A stretch of 64,000 bases of DNA from Stagonosporopsis chrysanthemi (lineage: Eukaryota > Ascomycota > Dothideomycetes > Pleosporales > Didymellaceae), in contig JAFISE010000115.1 of the NCBI GenBank assembly GCA_022560025.1, positions 1 through 64,000 on the forward strand. The letters are read 5' to 3'. Both the position numbers and the translations under genes were made by a program. Shown piece after piece: positions 33,398 through 44,197 of this stretch. Each line of letters begins with the position of its first letter. Position 1 is the first letter of the stretch. The notes beneath the pieces were generated by a model, which saw only the letters and a program-made list of their open reading frames with translations, did not search any database and was not told the origin of the DNA.

Positions 33398-35986
33398 CTA
33401 TCCAAAGAATTCGCCGCTCACGAGCGTTTCCCACGGTTTCCCAGTCTCCCAGACTTTCTGCATGAGCGACCTCGCGCGATCAATCTATCCTCAATGTTAG
33501 CTTTCCAGGCCTACAAGAACACGCATTAGAGATTAGAAGGACCCACCTGCGTCATCCCAAAGCCCTCAACCCCCCGCAAGCGATCCATAATCTTCTCTCT
33601 CTGTCCCTCATCCTGGGCATCGCAACCGGCGACAAACATGGGGAACAACAAACACGCCTCCGCGGAACTGCCTCTGCGGACTTTATACAGCGACTCGACG
33701 ATCTCACGGATCGCGTTCTGCACCTCCGGATCCGTGGCAGGCTTGCCTAGCACGCGGCGGTACAGATGCACCAGGCCACCCCAGTGAAACATCTCATTCG
33801 TGGCATAGATTTCCGTATAGTCCCAAGCGCCGTCGGACTCGGCCGACGAGTCGTGGCGGTGGTTGCAGCCCTTGTGGACGTAGCGCTCCGAGAGGCCTTC
33901 TTCGAGCTCGTGGCGGATCTGCAGCGCGGTGGCGTAGATGTCCGGCGTAGGCTGCCAGTCTTCCCTGATATTACCGTCGACATCGATGCGCGAGGGCTCG
34001 CACAGTTTGGCCAGCTCGGAGATACGTGCTAGACTGCCGACGCAGCGGTTTGTGAAGCCCATGAGGCAGTCGATTTTGAATTCTTCGTCTGCGGAGGCGT
34101 TCTCGAACGACCAGTAAAACGAGCCCAGTGGGGTGTCGGTTTTGTTGCCGCTGAGGGAGCCGAGCACGTCAAGATAGGCGAACCACCGTGAGAGGAAGTA
34201 TGCGACTCGATCCGACTTGTCGACGCCTTGAGAACCGCCACGGGCTATTACCATCTGACGCGCCATCTGGAGGTGGCTTTGCCATGAGATAGGCACCTCG
34301 AATGTGTTTGAAGCGATGATCTCGAGGCTTGCCATCATGATTACAGCGGCTAGGGTGCTGTTTGAGACATTGTTAGGGTCTTCTGTCAAAGATTGCCGCA
34401 GCTTCGGGAAGACGTCTTGGACCCAGACAGCAATGCGATTGGACGGTTCAGGTTGGTTGAGCATGCGGGCGCGGTGTGAAGCGCTGTATGCAAGCAAGAG
34501 GTTCATGATGTTTTCGTCGCGTACAGCCACTGCTAGATTTTAGCAACAGAGCGTCTGAAAAAGCGTGCAGGTATACTGACTCTCGGGTAGGATCTGACGA
34601 AAAGGATTCCTTTCGCAGTCATGGGGGACAAGGATGCGTGCTGTGTGGTTGATGAAGTGGTGAAAGTACAGAAGATTCATCTTGTTCTCCATGAGCATCG
34701 GGGGCAGTGGCTCCAACGATTTGGGTATCCGTATTTGAACCGGTTTTACATAGTAGCCACCTTTGCCAAAAGCCATATCGCGGGTGCGAGGTTCGGCTTC
34801 GATGATGGCAAAATCCTCATTGAGCTCCATCGTACCGATCGGCGGGCTGAAGATCGCTATGGCATAGTGATCTTTGTTTCTGGGCGTGTCAAAGTCTGGA
34901 AGACCCATATCGTACCCATATGTTGTGGACACAGAGTCCACGACCGGATATTTTCGTCTTGCCTCTCTTTCAGGATTATACTCTTGCCAGTTGCTGTCAC
35001 TTGTGCTGTTGACTAGGGACTGTACTGATAAACGACGTAGGTCAGAAGGCGGATATGTCGGGCTTTGGCGATTCATTGAGGAGTGCGTATTCGGCTCTTC
35101 AGAACCTACTGACGAGTTCGGGGTCAACGGCATCGTAAAAAAGGGATTGTAGGGTGTAGGCGGACCTGTATATGGAGAATTTGCATCTGAGAGCGTCGTC
35201 GCAGGGGATCCTACTGAATGGCTCGTTTTATGACGCTTGTACGTTGAATCTGCCGACCCCCTTGGAGGAAGCATTGATGGAGGAGAAAGAGGTGCATCTG
35301 CATTAACAGAAGCGAATCCCACGTTGCTGTAAGCAAAAGTCTCGAAAACAGGAGCTGTTGGTGAAGGAAAGTCAAATTGTGTCTGGAAATGTGATTGCTG
35401 GGAAGGTGCAGACATGGGATGTCCATCTGTGTTCTGAGGAAAGTACTCATGCTGGTGTCTGGGACTGTTTCCGAAATGGTGTAGCTCAGGTTGACCGAGC
35501 CTGACCAATTCAGGATCGACAGTAGTAGGCCCCGAGCGAGGTGGAGACGTCCTTGATGTTGAACGAGCATGTCGATTGGCGGCATTTGGCAGTACCGATG
35601 CTTCGGCGGTTGGTGGGCACCAGGCATCATCCCCAAACGAGAAAGTCGACATGAAAGGGCTACCAGGTCCCGTGCTCGATGCTGTCGAGACTGAAGCTGC
35701 TGGATCACGCTTTGAGCGCCCGCCCCAGTTCAGTCTGATACTGTAATCGCATGGCTCATCTAGACGTTCGCAGTTTAAACAGTTTGGCTTCTCCTCTCCG
35801 CTACACAACGGTCATTACTAGTCGCATCATACATTGGGCATGCTTATAATCACCATTTGACTTTGCGCGCTTTACAAGGCCTACATATCAGGTTAGTGTG
35901 ATCGAGTGTAACGGGCGTGCAGCATACCAGCACCCTGTTCTTGATCTTCGCTTCGGTTCGACACCGGACTTCTTTGGGCGAGGCAT
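33398..35986 (-). CDS. Zn2Cys6 transcription factor, Fungal_trans_2 type
   Basis: Nuclear regulator of 792 residues. Exons are 35986-35928, 35880-35854, 35800-34581, 34532-33547 and 33484-33398; the introns are 47, 53, 48 and 62 nt. The N-terminal cluster spans residues 19-45, CX2CX6CX6CX2CX6C (TGCWPCKARKVKC to PNCLNC to EPC), preceded by a basic KRRSR stretch. It is split over three exons, with a 27-nt middle exon carrying PCKARKVKC. A long Ser/Pro-rich disordered middle (about 60-320) follows. The C-terminal half matches the DUF3468/Fungal_trans_2 domain: NPFRQILPE, ENIMNLLLAYSASHRAR, and the terminal GMTQ, RARSLMQKVWETGKPWETLV and SGEFFG. Many relatives regulate amino-acid or secondary metabolism; the target is unknown. 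It is convergent with HIS1, 253 bp apart. Confidence 0.93.
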
Positions 35987-37292
35987 TTTGCGCGAATTGG
36001 CGAACAGGAGGACGATCTGTAGTAAGCAAGTGCAGATCAAGTGGCGGTGTAGCTTCAGGTGTTTGGTACGAGATCTTATAAAGTTGTCGCGAATGCCATG
36101 CAATGAGCTGGAGCCTCAAGCTGAGTGCACTGGCGGAGCGGGGGTTTAGGAACGAGCTTTCCGAATACTACACGACAGAACTCTTCTTGCATGTGTAGTA
36201 CGCCATGCAGCGACACGGCACGTCAATCAGTGTGTCTTTTAGTGCGAGGCGTCCTGAACGTCGTCTGGTCTGTGCGAGAGGATGTAAGCTCCAGCATTAT
36301 CTGAAGGCTTGATGGATCGCATGAAGTGGGGATGATAAAGACGCCTGCTTCGGCATCCTTAGCACGTCGCTAAGTGTGGGGTAACCACCAAACATCATCC
36401 TGTCGATCATCTTGCTCCCCTTCACGATGAATTTCATCATCTTCCATGATGATTTCCATCAGGCGTCTCTGCAACTGCTTTGCACAAGCCAAGGAGTGCT
36501 GCTCACAGCGTTGCATCAGCTTAAAGCAGAGCAATAGGGCCGACTATGGCATCGCCTTGATTCGCTGCATTTCTGACTCAGGTTCTGTTCAAGATGCAAG
36601 CCATCCGCCCTTTTGTGGGCCCAACGAGATCTTGTAAGCTTCTACGTTAGCTATAGAAGGTAACCATCGCCAGATCCTGCCTTGTGCAAAGATGACGAGG
36701 ATACAGCAGCCCTGTGGCGACAGCAATGTGTGCAAGGGCAGCCGTAGCTGAATGATAAGAATAGCGTCCTATTGTTGAAATTCTGTGATCCTACAGGGTG
36801 TACCTGACGGCTGCCTCGCTACACCACTTGTCGACATCGTCACATGGAAGATTGAATCTGCTGTGGTATCCAAAAGTATCGCTGGGAAAGTCGACCCCGT
36901 TTTGTCGTAGATTCCTCAAACTCAAGACATGACGACAGATGAGGCTGGAAACCAAGAGCGAGTTGTAAATTGCGAGAGAGTTGTATTCGTCAGCAGCGTC
37001 TATCAAGATCCCTCAACCACCCTCACGGTCATCCTACGCTATGCATGCAAACTATGCCGTTTCCGCCCTACGGACTTAAAGAAGCAGAAATGGAAAATGG
37101 TAAGCCAGCTACCAGCAGCGACAGTCAGGCGAGACGCGATGGTCCGGGCTCGGTGACTGCCCGGCTGTTATTTGGTGCGGGAAGAGGAGTAGCGGAGGCT
37201 TGTAACTCGGCTCGAGAGACGGCAGTCTCTTTACATAAAGTCGTCACTACAGATCATTAGTATCGTGGTTTGTACTTCGCACGCGCCTTTAC
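35987..37292. other. Intergenic: promoter of the Zn2Cys6 gene
   Basis: 1.3 kb upstream of the transcription factor start and downstream of the eIF3j stop, both minus. Only short frames under 100 codons are present and none resembles a family. The promoter is long, as is frequent for regulators, but no site could be named. Confidence 0.5.
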
Positions 37293-38261
37293 TCACTCGC
37301 CAAAGTCTTCGTTGTCGTACGTGGAGGTATCCGCGGAACGGCCCACATCTCTCGACGCGTTCAAGCTTGTCTTGGTCTTCGCCGCCTTGGTCTTCTTTCC
37401 GCCCTTCTCAGCAGCCTTCTCGTCCTTCATCTTCTCGTTGCTCAGAGTAGTCAAGCCGGAAGCAATTTTCTTGATCTGATCACTAGGCAGATCCTTCGCA
37501 ATGTTCTTGCAAAACTCCTGCAAGAACAGCGAGTACTGTCCCTTCTTGGAGTTGTTGACCAGGAGGGGTGTAAGGGTCTCGCGCAGCTTCGTGAACTGGT
37601 CCTTGGTGTTGGGATTGAAGATGGAGAGTGCGCTGAGATCGACAGACTTGGTGGGGTCATTCTCGTCAGACACGGTAACAGCCTTTGCGGTCTTCGACTT
37701 GCCGCTGGCGAGGTCGCCAAAAAGCTCCTCCGCTTGGGCGCGCGAGCCGTCCTGCTCGGCCTGTCGCAACCTCAGGCGGCGCTCCTCCTCAGTCTCCTCT
37801 TCCGACTCGTAGTCTTCATCCATCTGTCGCCGGCGCAAAGCCGCTTGCCTGTGCTCCTCAATGCGCTGTGCCTTGCTCTTGTGGTTTGCCTTTGCTTCGG
37901 CCTCAGCTTTGGCCTTGGCCTCAGCAGCCTTCTTGGCCTTCTCGCGCTCGACTTCGGAGTCTTCGGCGGCATCCCATGAGTCTAGAACCTGATGTGGTTG
38001 TCAGTATACGCTCGTGCATGCACCGCGGGGCAGAAAGTTGTGCATCGCGGGGCACAGTGGGCTGACGCACATCGTCTTCCTCCTCATCGTCGAACTTGCC
38101 GCGGCGGGCGATGACGGGGGCGGGGGAGCCAGAGTCGGAGCCGGACTCCTCATCGTCTGGGAAGGCGTTGTGTCAGCGGGATGGTTCATCGAGCAAAGCG
38201 CAGTCATGAGTCGAGGGCGCACAGAATGAGAGCATGACGTACCCCACTTTCCAGGAGCCAT
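37293..38261 (-). CDS. HCR1: Translation initiation factor eIF3 subunit j
   Basis: Loosely bound eIF3 subunit that aids 40S recruitment, start-site selection and ribosome recycling; 266 residues. Exons are 38261-38243 (19 nt, MAPGKW), 38156-38071 and 37988-37293, with introns of 86 and 82 nt. The MAPGKWDDEE start and the acidic, SWDAAED-containing N-terminus are typical of eIF3j; a Lys/Ala/Glu-rich helix (EREKAKKAAEAKAKAEAEAK) follows. The C-terminal core contains TKDQFTKLRETLTPLL and the conserved LFLQEFCKNIAKDLPSDQIKKI segment, then a basic tail with KGGKKTKAAK. Its partner subunit eIF3b is coded 13 kb to the left. Confidence 0.94.
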
Positions 38262-38845
38262 GATGATCGCGGGGTATGCAGAGGCGAAAACGGTCGTAAG
38301 CGTGCGATGAGATGCTCAAAGTCGAGCCTAGATATATGCGCCGGTGAAGGGAAGTTGGTAGAAGTGGGTTGAGTATCGAAATTACGAAAGAAGTTGCCCG
38401 CGAACAATCGTCGGGCTTTCGCGAAAGACCGGATCGTCAAAAATTGCCTGCACCTGCGGCCCAATCAAGACTAATGAGCCCTAATATGTGCGACTTGCAG
38501 TGCACTTGTCAGTGTCTACTAACATGTCTCCGATTTTCGATTCTCAAATGGAATAAGCATGTACGATTTGCTACCTTTAGTTTCTTTTGCACAAAGGAAT
38601 CGTTCTGAAAGGTCGATATTAGGTATTGACTAAAGTATATGCGACACAACTATGCAAAACTGCGAAAGAAAACCAACAGCTTGCAGGTGAGCGGGTGACT
38701 TGCGTCCACACTCTTGCGTCCTCCTCTTCCACAGTCCCTGCCTGTATCGTATAGAGTACAACGTACGTACCAAGTGGTGGGGTCGAATCGAATATTAGGT
38801 AGGGGAGTGGCGTGTGCTGGTCTTGCACAAAGCGTGTTTACGAGC
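38262..38845. other. Intergenic: eIF3j promoter and ERG12 3' flank
   Basis: 584 bases between two minus-strand genes. Nothing gene-like was found. The part nearest 38.6 kb is AT-rich. Confidence 0.5.
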
Positions 38846-40449
38846 TCAATCCTCATGAGAAACCCACGGCCTCCAGAACTTCCAGCCTTCGCGGACCTCT
38901 TTTGCGAGCCCTCTTCGAGGACCTGCTACGCCGACTAGTCTCTCTATCCCAACGGTCCCTTCGGCCATCAGGAACTTCTCCTGGTCAATCTCCTCACCGC
39001 CCTCTTCTTCATTGCCGTTGTGGAGGACGGCTGGCCATAGAATACCGACACCGTCTCCGGCGAGCGTAGTTTCGAACTTTTCGAAACCTTCGTTTTCGAG
39101 CTTGGCCTCAAGCGAGTCCAGGATCTTGTGCTTGAGCTTGGTACTATTCGAGATTATCGACGCGTTGCAATCGGCTTCAGAGGAAATATCTGACTCGTCG
39201 GAGGACAGTTCGTGGCCGTTGCTGTGATCGTTTGTAAGCGCTGGCGGCTTGGGTTTGATGATAGAAATGGCACAGCCTCCACCGCCGGCGCCGGTGAGTT
39301 TTGTCCAGCCAATGCCGGTGTGATCGATCAGTTCTCGGACTCGCTCGAGCTTGGGGTGTGAAACTCCAAGTGAAACAAGCAAGCCGTGGTTTATAGTCAC
39401 AAGTTCGCCGAGATGCTTTAGTGAAGCATGCGATGAGGGGTCGAAATCTGGTGAATTGAGAAGCTGGTAAGCGGATTCCGTGACCATTCCGATCGATTCA
39501 AGGATGTTCTCCGCGAGTGCAGGGTGGAGTGTCCTGAGGTTGCCGACTTTTGCGACTTCAGTCGCCGTACTTCTGGACTGCCGTGTATTCACGAGGAGCA
39601 GCGGGAGTTCTGGAAAGTTGTGCAGCGGCTCTACGCGAGGCGGCTTGCCCTCACCCATTCTCTGGTACAACAGCGCCTTCCCACCAGACGAGACCGTGTT
39701 ATCGATGCCTGACGGGTTGCCGTGAATGCACATCTCCCCCACGAAGGCCCAACGATTGATGCGCTCGATGTTCAGCTCGCACTCTTGTGGCGGCTGATCT
39801 TGGTGAGGCCCGCTCAGCGCACGAATCTGCATGAGCAACGCGGCGCTCAGACAGACGGATATGCTGGCGCTGCTGCCCAAGCCAGCCCCTATTGGTATTG
39901 TTGAGCGCAACGTGTAGACGCACGGTGGTGTCTTCCTCGAGGCTAACGACAGGAAGAGATAGAGGAAGGAGCAGGCAGAGGCGTGCTGTATCTTGCGTAT
40001 TGATTCGGGGGCTTTCGGCGATACTTGCTCGATGAACGGTTGTATGGCGGCCAGGAGGTCGGGGTCGAGGGCGGCGACCAGGTCGTAGTAGTACTTCTTC
40101 TTGCCTGCTTTGGAGAAAGCCTCCCAGGGTAGATCGTCGATGTTCCAGGTGTGTTCCATTTGTATATCGGGAAAGCGCAGCTGGACGGTTCGGTGCGACT
40201 TGGACAGGAACGAGACGTGCAGGTACGAGCGAAGCGAAATGGCGGCAGCAATTGCAGACTAGACATGGTTAAATCGGCGACCGGATGTCAGTACGGTGGC
40301 TGGTGTACCTTGCCGTGCACAACGGCGTGCTCTCCATACACAATGACCTTTCCAGGCGCAGACACCATGAAGGGAGGCATCATCGGCGATGACTGCTTCC
40401 GCTGCAGAGCCGGCGCGACATGTGTGACGGAGGGTACGATGGCAGGCAT
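38846..40449 (-). CDS. ERG12: Mevalonate kinase
   Basis: GHMP-family kinase phosphorylating mevalonate at C5 with ATP, early in isoprenoid and ergosterol synthesis; 517 residues. Exons are 40449-40309 and 40258-38846, with a 50-nt intron joining VHGK to SAIAAAISLR. All three GHMP motifs are present: motif 1 VSAPGKVIVYGEHAVVHGK near residue 30, motif 2 PIGAGLGSSASISV, and motif 3 KLTGAGGGGCAISI. WNIDDLPW and HGNPSGIDNTV also match. Between motif 3 and the end is a polar insertion (Ser/Asp/Glu-rich). The frame stays open for 84 codons upstream of the chosen ATG, but with no other ATG. The protein is a little longer than yeast Erg12 because of that insertion. Feedback inhibition by farnesyl phosphates is family knowledge. 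Confidence 0.95.
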
Positions 40450-41505
40450 CTTGGAGGTGAATTGTGCGCGCGTAGAGTCGACGGGAGAGGGTTCAGGAGT
40501 GTCCGCGGGTTGTGACGTCGAGCGCTGTTGGTGTGTGACTGCGGTCCAAATCAGCCATGACTTCAAGATTGTTGGTGCTTCGAGGGCAAGACTGACGGGA
40601 TGAAGCGAAGTTGGCCTTGCGGACGCTGCCGTTGACTGCCATACCCTTGGCCGGTAAAGGAGCAGAGTAGAAGGAATGTATTTGTGTGAGGCCAAACGCA
40701 CCGAAGGGCTATCTTCAGGAGGTGTTGAGTGCTGGTGACCGCGACAGTGATTACACTACAGGTCATCTCGCCGGCACGCTAGCCTTGCCTTGATTAAAAC
40801 TGACGCTACAACGCCCTAAGCCGCCATGCAGGAACGGTCGGAGCGGCCGGGGAGCATGTACTCCACAAAACCCTGTCTGCTCTCCCGCTCGTCCTATGGC
40901 TGCGTCCCATTTACCAAGGCCTCACTACATGGCGTCGTCACCATGCAGCTGGTTGCCGCGCCCACGAGTTGCGCCTCCGAGCAGTGCAAGGCCCGCCCTT
41001 TGTGTACTTGCAACAATAGTAGAGACGCCACCACAGACTCAAATCTAGACCTGCGCAGCTGTAGACCCTTTTTTCAGCTATACTATAAACAACGCTGCTT
41101 GCCGGCAGCCAATCGCCGAACTCAAGCCCCGCAAATGCTGGAGAAATAAGCCGACAGAGGAAGTCGGGCCTTTGTGCAACACAGCTGCTGTTGCGAAGTT
41201 CACGACCTTGTACCAAATTCACTCATTGCCGCTGCGCAACGGGGCTCACCGGAAGGCACAGCCTCGCCTGCAGCGCAAGCACCACTATGCCCGGTGTCCG
41301 TATATCTAGGCTCTTTTCTGTGGGTGCACTCAAGGCTCCAACATAGGCTGTACGTTCCATTGTATCCACAGATTTCTTGTCTCAGCGATCGCTGGTGACG
41401 TCTAAATCTACCGATATGCAACACATAAAAATATCCCGAGCCTCAAGTAAAAGTAAATATTCCGAACGCCTCGCTATGCACGTGCAGGTGACAACATTAG
41501 GTCCA
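40450..41505. other. Intergenic: ERG12 promoter and PXR1 3' flank
   Basis: 1.06 kb between two minus-strand genes. The first 250 bases upstream of the ERG12 ATG keep an open frame without ATG and are probably the 5' UTR. No other feature was recognised. Confidence 0.5.
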
Positions 41506-42699
41506 CTATGCTACTGGAGTCTTGATCATGAAAATCTGAGCCTACGTTAGCCTTATCATAGTAGTAATGCAACAGATACAGCCACATACCTCTTTCAGTG
41601 CCTGCGGGTCCATGCTTGCGCGCTTCTTCATCATAATGTGCCTGTGTCTGGCTGTCTGGACGCCTCTTGGCACAAAGCTAGGCGTAGATGTGCCAGTCGC
41701 GGGCACAGAGGAGCTTGGAGTTGTGTCGTCGTCCTCGCTCTCTGAGCTGGTGTCATCGGCGCTTTCCTTCGACTTCTTTGCTTCCTTTGCTGCCCTCTTG
41801 AGAGCCTTTTTGAGCTTCTTCTCCTCTTTGCGGGCTTTCTTCTCGGCCTTTCGTCTCGCCTTATCTGTGAGGGCTTCAGGATCGGATGCAGGTGTGGGCG
41901 CGTCGTCAGACATCGGTTCAGGATTAGACGACCCCTTCTCCTTTTTGATCTTCTTGCTGGACTTGTCCTTCTTGTCCTTCTTGTCTTTCTTCCTCTCCTT
42001 CTTCTCCTTTTTGGCTTTCTCCTCTTGCTTGTCGGCCTCGTCGCGCAGGTCCATGCTCTTCTTCTTGCGCTTCACCTTCAGGTCGCTCGTGCTGTCTTCA
42101 GTCGCATCGGCCACCTCCCGCTTGCGCTTCTTGCCTGCACCATCATCACTATCTGGCTCCTCTTTGATCTTTGGCTCCGTTGGCTCAAGTTTGACTTCTG
42201 CCCTGGGCACCAGCTTGTCACCAACAAGAAATCCGCCGCTAATGAAGTTCATGGAGCCAAACTTCCTGTACACGTACGCTCTCTTCTCGATCTCCTCCCT
42301 TCGGGCCTCTTCCTTCTTGACCTCCTCTTCTCTGCCATTCAGACGTCCCAGAATACTCTCTAGACCGGCGAGACCAAAGTTCTCTGCACGCTCGCTTCCC
42401 CGCTTTGCACCCAAGCCCAAGTTGTCGTCCTTCAGAAACACACGGATGTGCGACTGCGACGCTTGCGTGTAATGCGCTTCGTGGGCGGCATCTTTGGCTC
42501 CGAGTGTGTCGCCAGCTTTCCATCCTTGTGCAGCCATGATCTTGTGACCGAAGCGATCCGTGTTGTTCGCCCAGTGGGTGTTCTGGGGATCATTGGAGAT
42601 CTTGGAGCGGCTGATCGTCAGTTAGTAAATGTCAAAATGACAGGCCTTAAGTTTAAGAGCGAGGGCGTAGCCATACTTCTTCTGCTGTGCGAGACCCAT
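41506..42699 (-). CDS. PXR1: G-patch protein PXR1 (PinX1 homologue)
   Basis: Nucleolar G-patch protein that activates a helicase in pre-rRNA/snoRNA processing and can inhibit telomerase; 357 residues. Exons are 42699-42677 (23 nt), 42610-41590 and 41535-41506 (30 nt); introns are 66 and 54 nt, with GCTAAC in the last. The tiny first exon supplies MGLAQQK, then NRSKISNDPQNTHWANNTDRFGHKIMAAQGWKAGDTLGAK gives the G-patch start (residues 25-70) running to NLGLGAKRG. A long Lys/Glu/Ser-rich tract at about 180-280 is the expected nucleolar region, and the short last exon ends IFMIKTPVA, matching the family C-terminus KEIFMIKT as I recall it. The gene is divergent from the small orphan gene, 240 bp apart. 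Confidence 0.93.
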
Positions 42700-42939
42700 C
42701 TTGACGGCTGGTTCCTTGGACTTGGAGTTGCTGAAAGATGGCTCTCGGAAGTCCGCCAAAATTTTGGTGGAGCGCGCCAAGAGTGGGCCTCGACAATTGA
42801 CCCTTGCCGCGGTCTTCTCCGAGACCCCTCGCCTTCACAACGCTGGTGTCTACGACTTGAAGCCAGAAGTTTCAACAACCACGTCTGATTAATAATAACA
42901 TTTACCCAAACCAGCAACCATCATCATCCTGCCACCGGC
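42700..42939. promoter_or_regulatory. 240-bp bidirectional promoter
   Basis: The whole gap between the ATG of PXR1 (minus) and the ATG of the small orphan gene (plus). It is too short for two separate promoters, so a shared regulatory region is likely. No motif could be named. Confidence 0.55.
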
Positions 42940-43685
42940 ATGGCCCCTCCGCGCACAGCCATACCGGCTAGTTCCCTATTCGCACAGAAGACCTCGCGGC
43001 ACGGCCGCAATGCCTCCATGACCCTTGATAAGGAGGTCTTAGCAGACGCTCAGACAAGCTACGACGATGCCAACCAGGAATCCGAAGATGACGAGTTTAT
43101 GCCATCGCAGGGTACCGCAGTGCAGAAAATGATCATTGGCAACCTCAACGACGTATGTTGATGGCTGCTTGTACGTACCTTCCTTATCCAGGAGATTGTC
43201 TAATGGCTTAATAGAGGAAGACTCATCTCGCCATTAACAAGAAGAAAGTCAAAGAAAGTTATGGCAGCGCCAAGGTCGACCTGCAAGACAAAATCACTAC
43301 TTTCTTTGACGCGCATGAACACCAGTCGTGAGTCGCTGTCCAAGCCAGCACCATGGTCTCCACCTTCCCCCATACCCCTCACGCTTATCCTCTGACGTTT
43401 GTTTCTATCCCGCACTGGCTAGCACGCGCTGACTATAAAATACCCCACTTGCAAGCGACCCTGTGAACTTAACATACAGCCACATCTTCAAGAGCTCGCC
43501 CGACTAACATCACCAGAAATGCCACCCACAAGACCCAAATGAAGCGTCTTGCCAATCTACTGGCTGCAAAGGCTACCATCGAATCACAGATGACTACCAA
43601 ATTGGCCCATCTCTGCGCCCTCTATGACGCCCACTCGAGAGAGCTAACATCTGTCATGAACGCTCGAATCAAGGAACTGAAGTGA
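42940..43685 (+). CDS. Small orphan protein with coiled coil
   Basis: 164-residue protein of no family I recognise. Exons are 42940-43152, 43215-43327 and 43517-43685; the lengths sum to 495 and keep frame. The introns are 62 and 189 nt; the second ends ACTAACATCACCAG. The N-terminus (1-70) is polar, with RHGRNAS and an acidic NQESEDDEF patch that looks like a kinase target. From about 75 onward it is helical and charged (NKKKVKESYGSAKVDLQDKITTFFDAHEHQ), then Ala/Leu-rich (RLANLLAAKATIESQMTTKL), consistent with a coiled coil. There is no signal peptide or membrane segment. It shares a 240-bp promoter with PXR1. It may be a nuclear or chromosome-associated factor, but that is only a guess. Confidence 0.8.
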
Positions 43686-44197
43686 TTCGACACCCTTTGG
43701 CGGCGGTCTAGATTCGCAGGACCTCGTACGCACCGTTATGGCTCCCGATTATCCGGCAGCCAAGACGAGTTCGTGAATGCCACCACTACAATTCTGGTCC
43801 TGAGGTACAGTCGATAGTCTGGGAGGCTGCCTTAGTCTCGACTGGAAGACTTGAGGGTTTTTTTTGTCGGTATGATGAAGTCACGCGAGTTGCGCCGCTC
43901 ATGGAAATGAAGCATCAGGGAAGGGCTCAAGCTTTTGGCAGCAGAGGCTTGTTGTTGTAAGAGCAGTGGCTCGGCGGTTTCACGCAGACTCGTCACAAGG
44001 TATACTTCGAGCACATCATACATTTAGGGGCAAGATATAACTCAGCAACACAACCAGACAATGCAAGATGGTGTGACTATTCAGTCTCTACAACAAGGTA
44101 TCATAAATCTATAATCCACAAAATGATCAATTAAATCCCCATCCTTTTCGAATATAGGCTTTCGCTCCGCGAAATTCGCCATGCTGGTGGCTTATTC
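43686..44197. other. Convergent 3' region
   Basis: 512 bases between the ends of the orphan gene (plus) and the arrestin gene (minus). AT-rich in the second half, containing 3' UTRs only as far as I can see. Confidence 0.5.

Noticed and set aside
41567..42472. 301-codon plus-strand frame opposite PXR1, very hydrophobic
   Set aside because: It is the exact antisense of the Lys/Glu-rich tail of PXR1; Lys codons on one strand read as Phe/Leu on the other, giving a false membrane protein.
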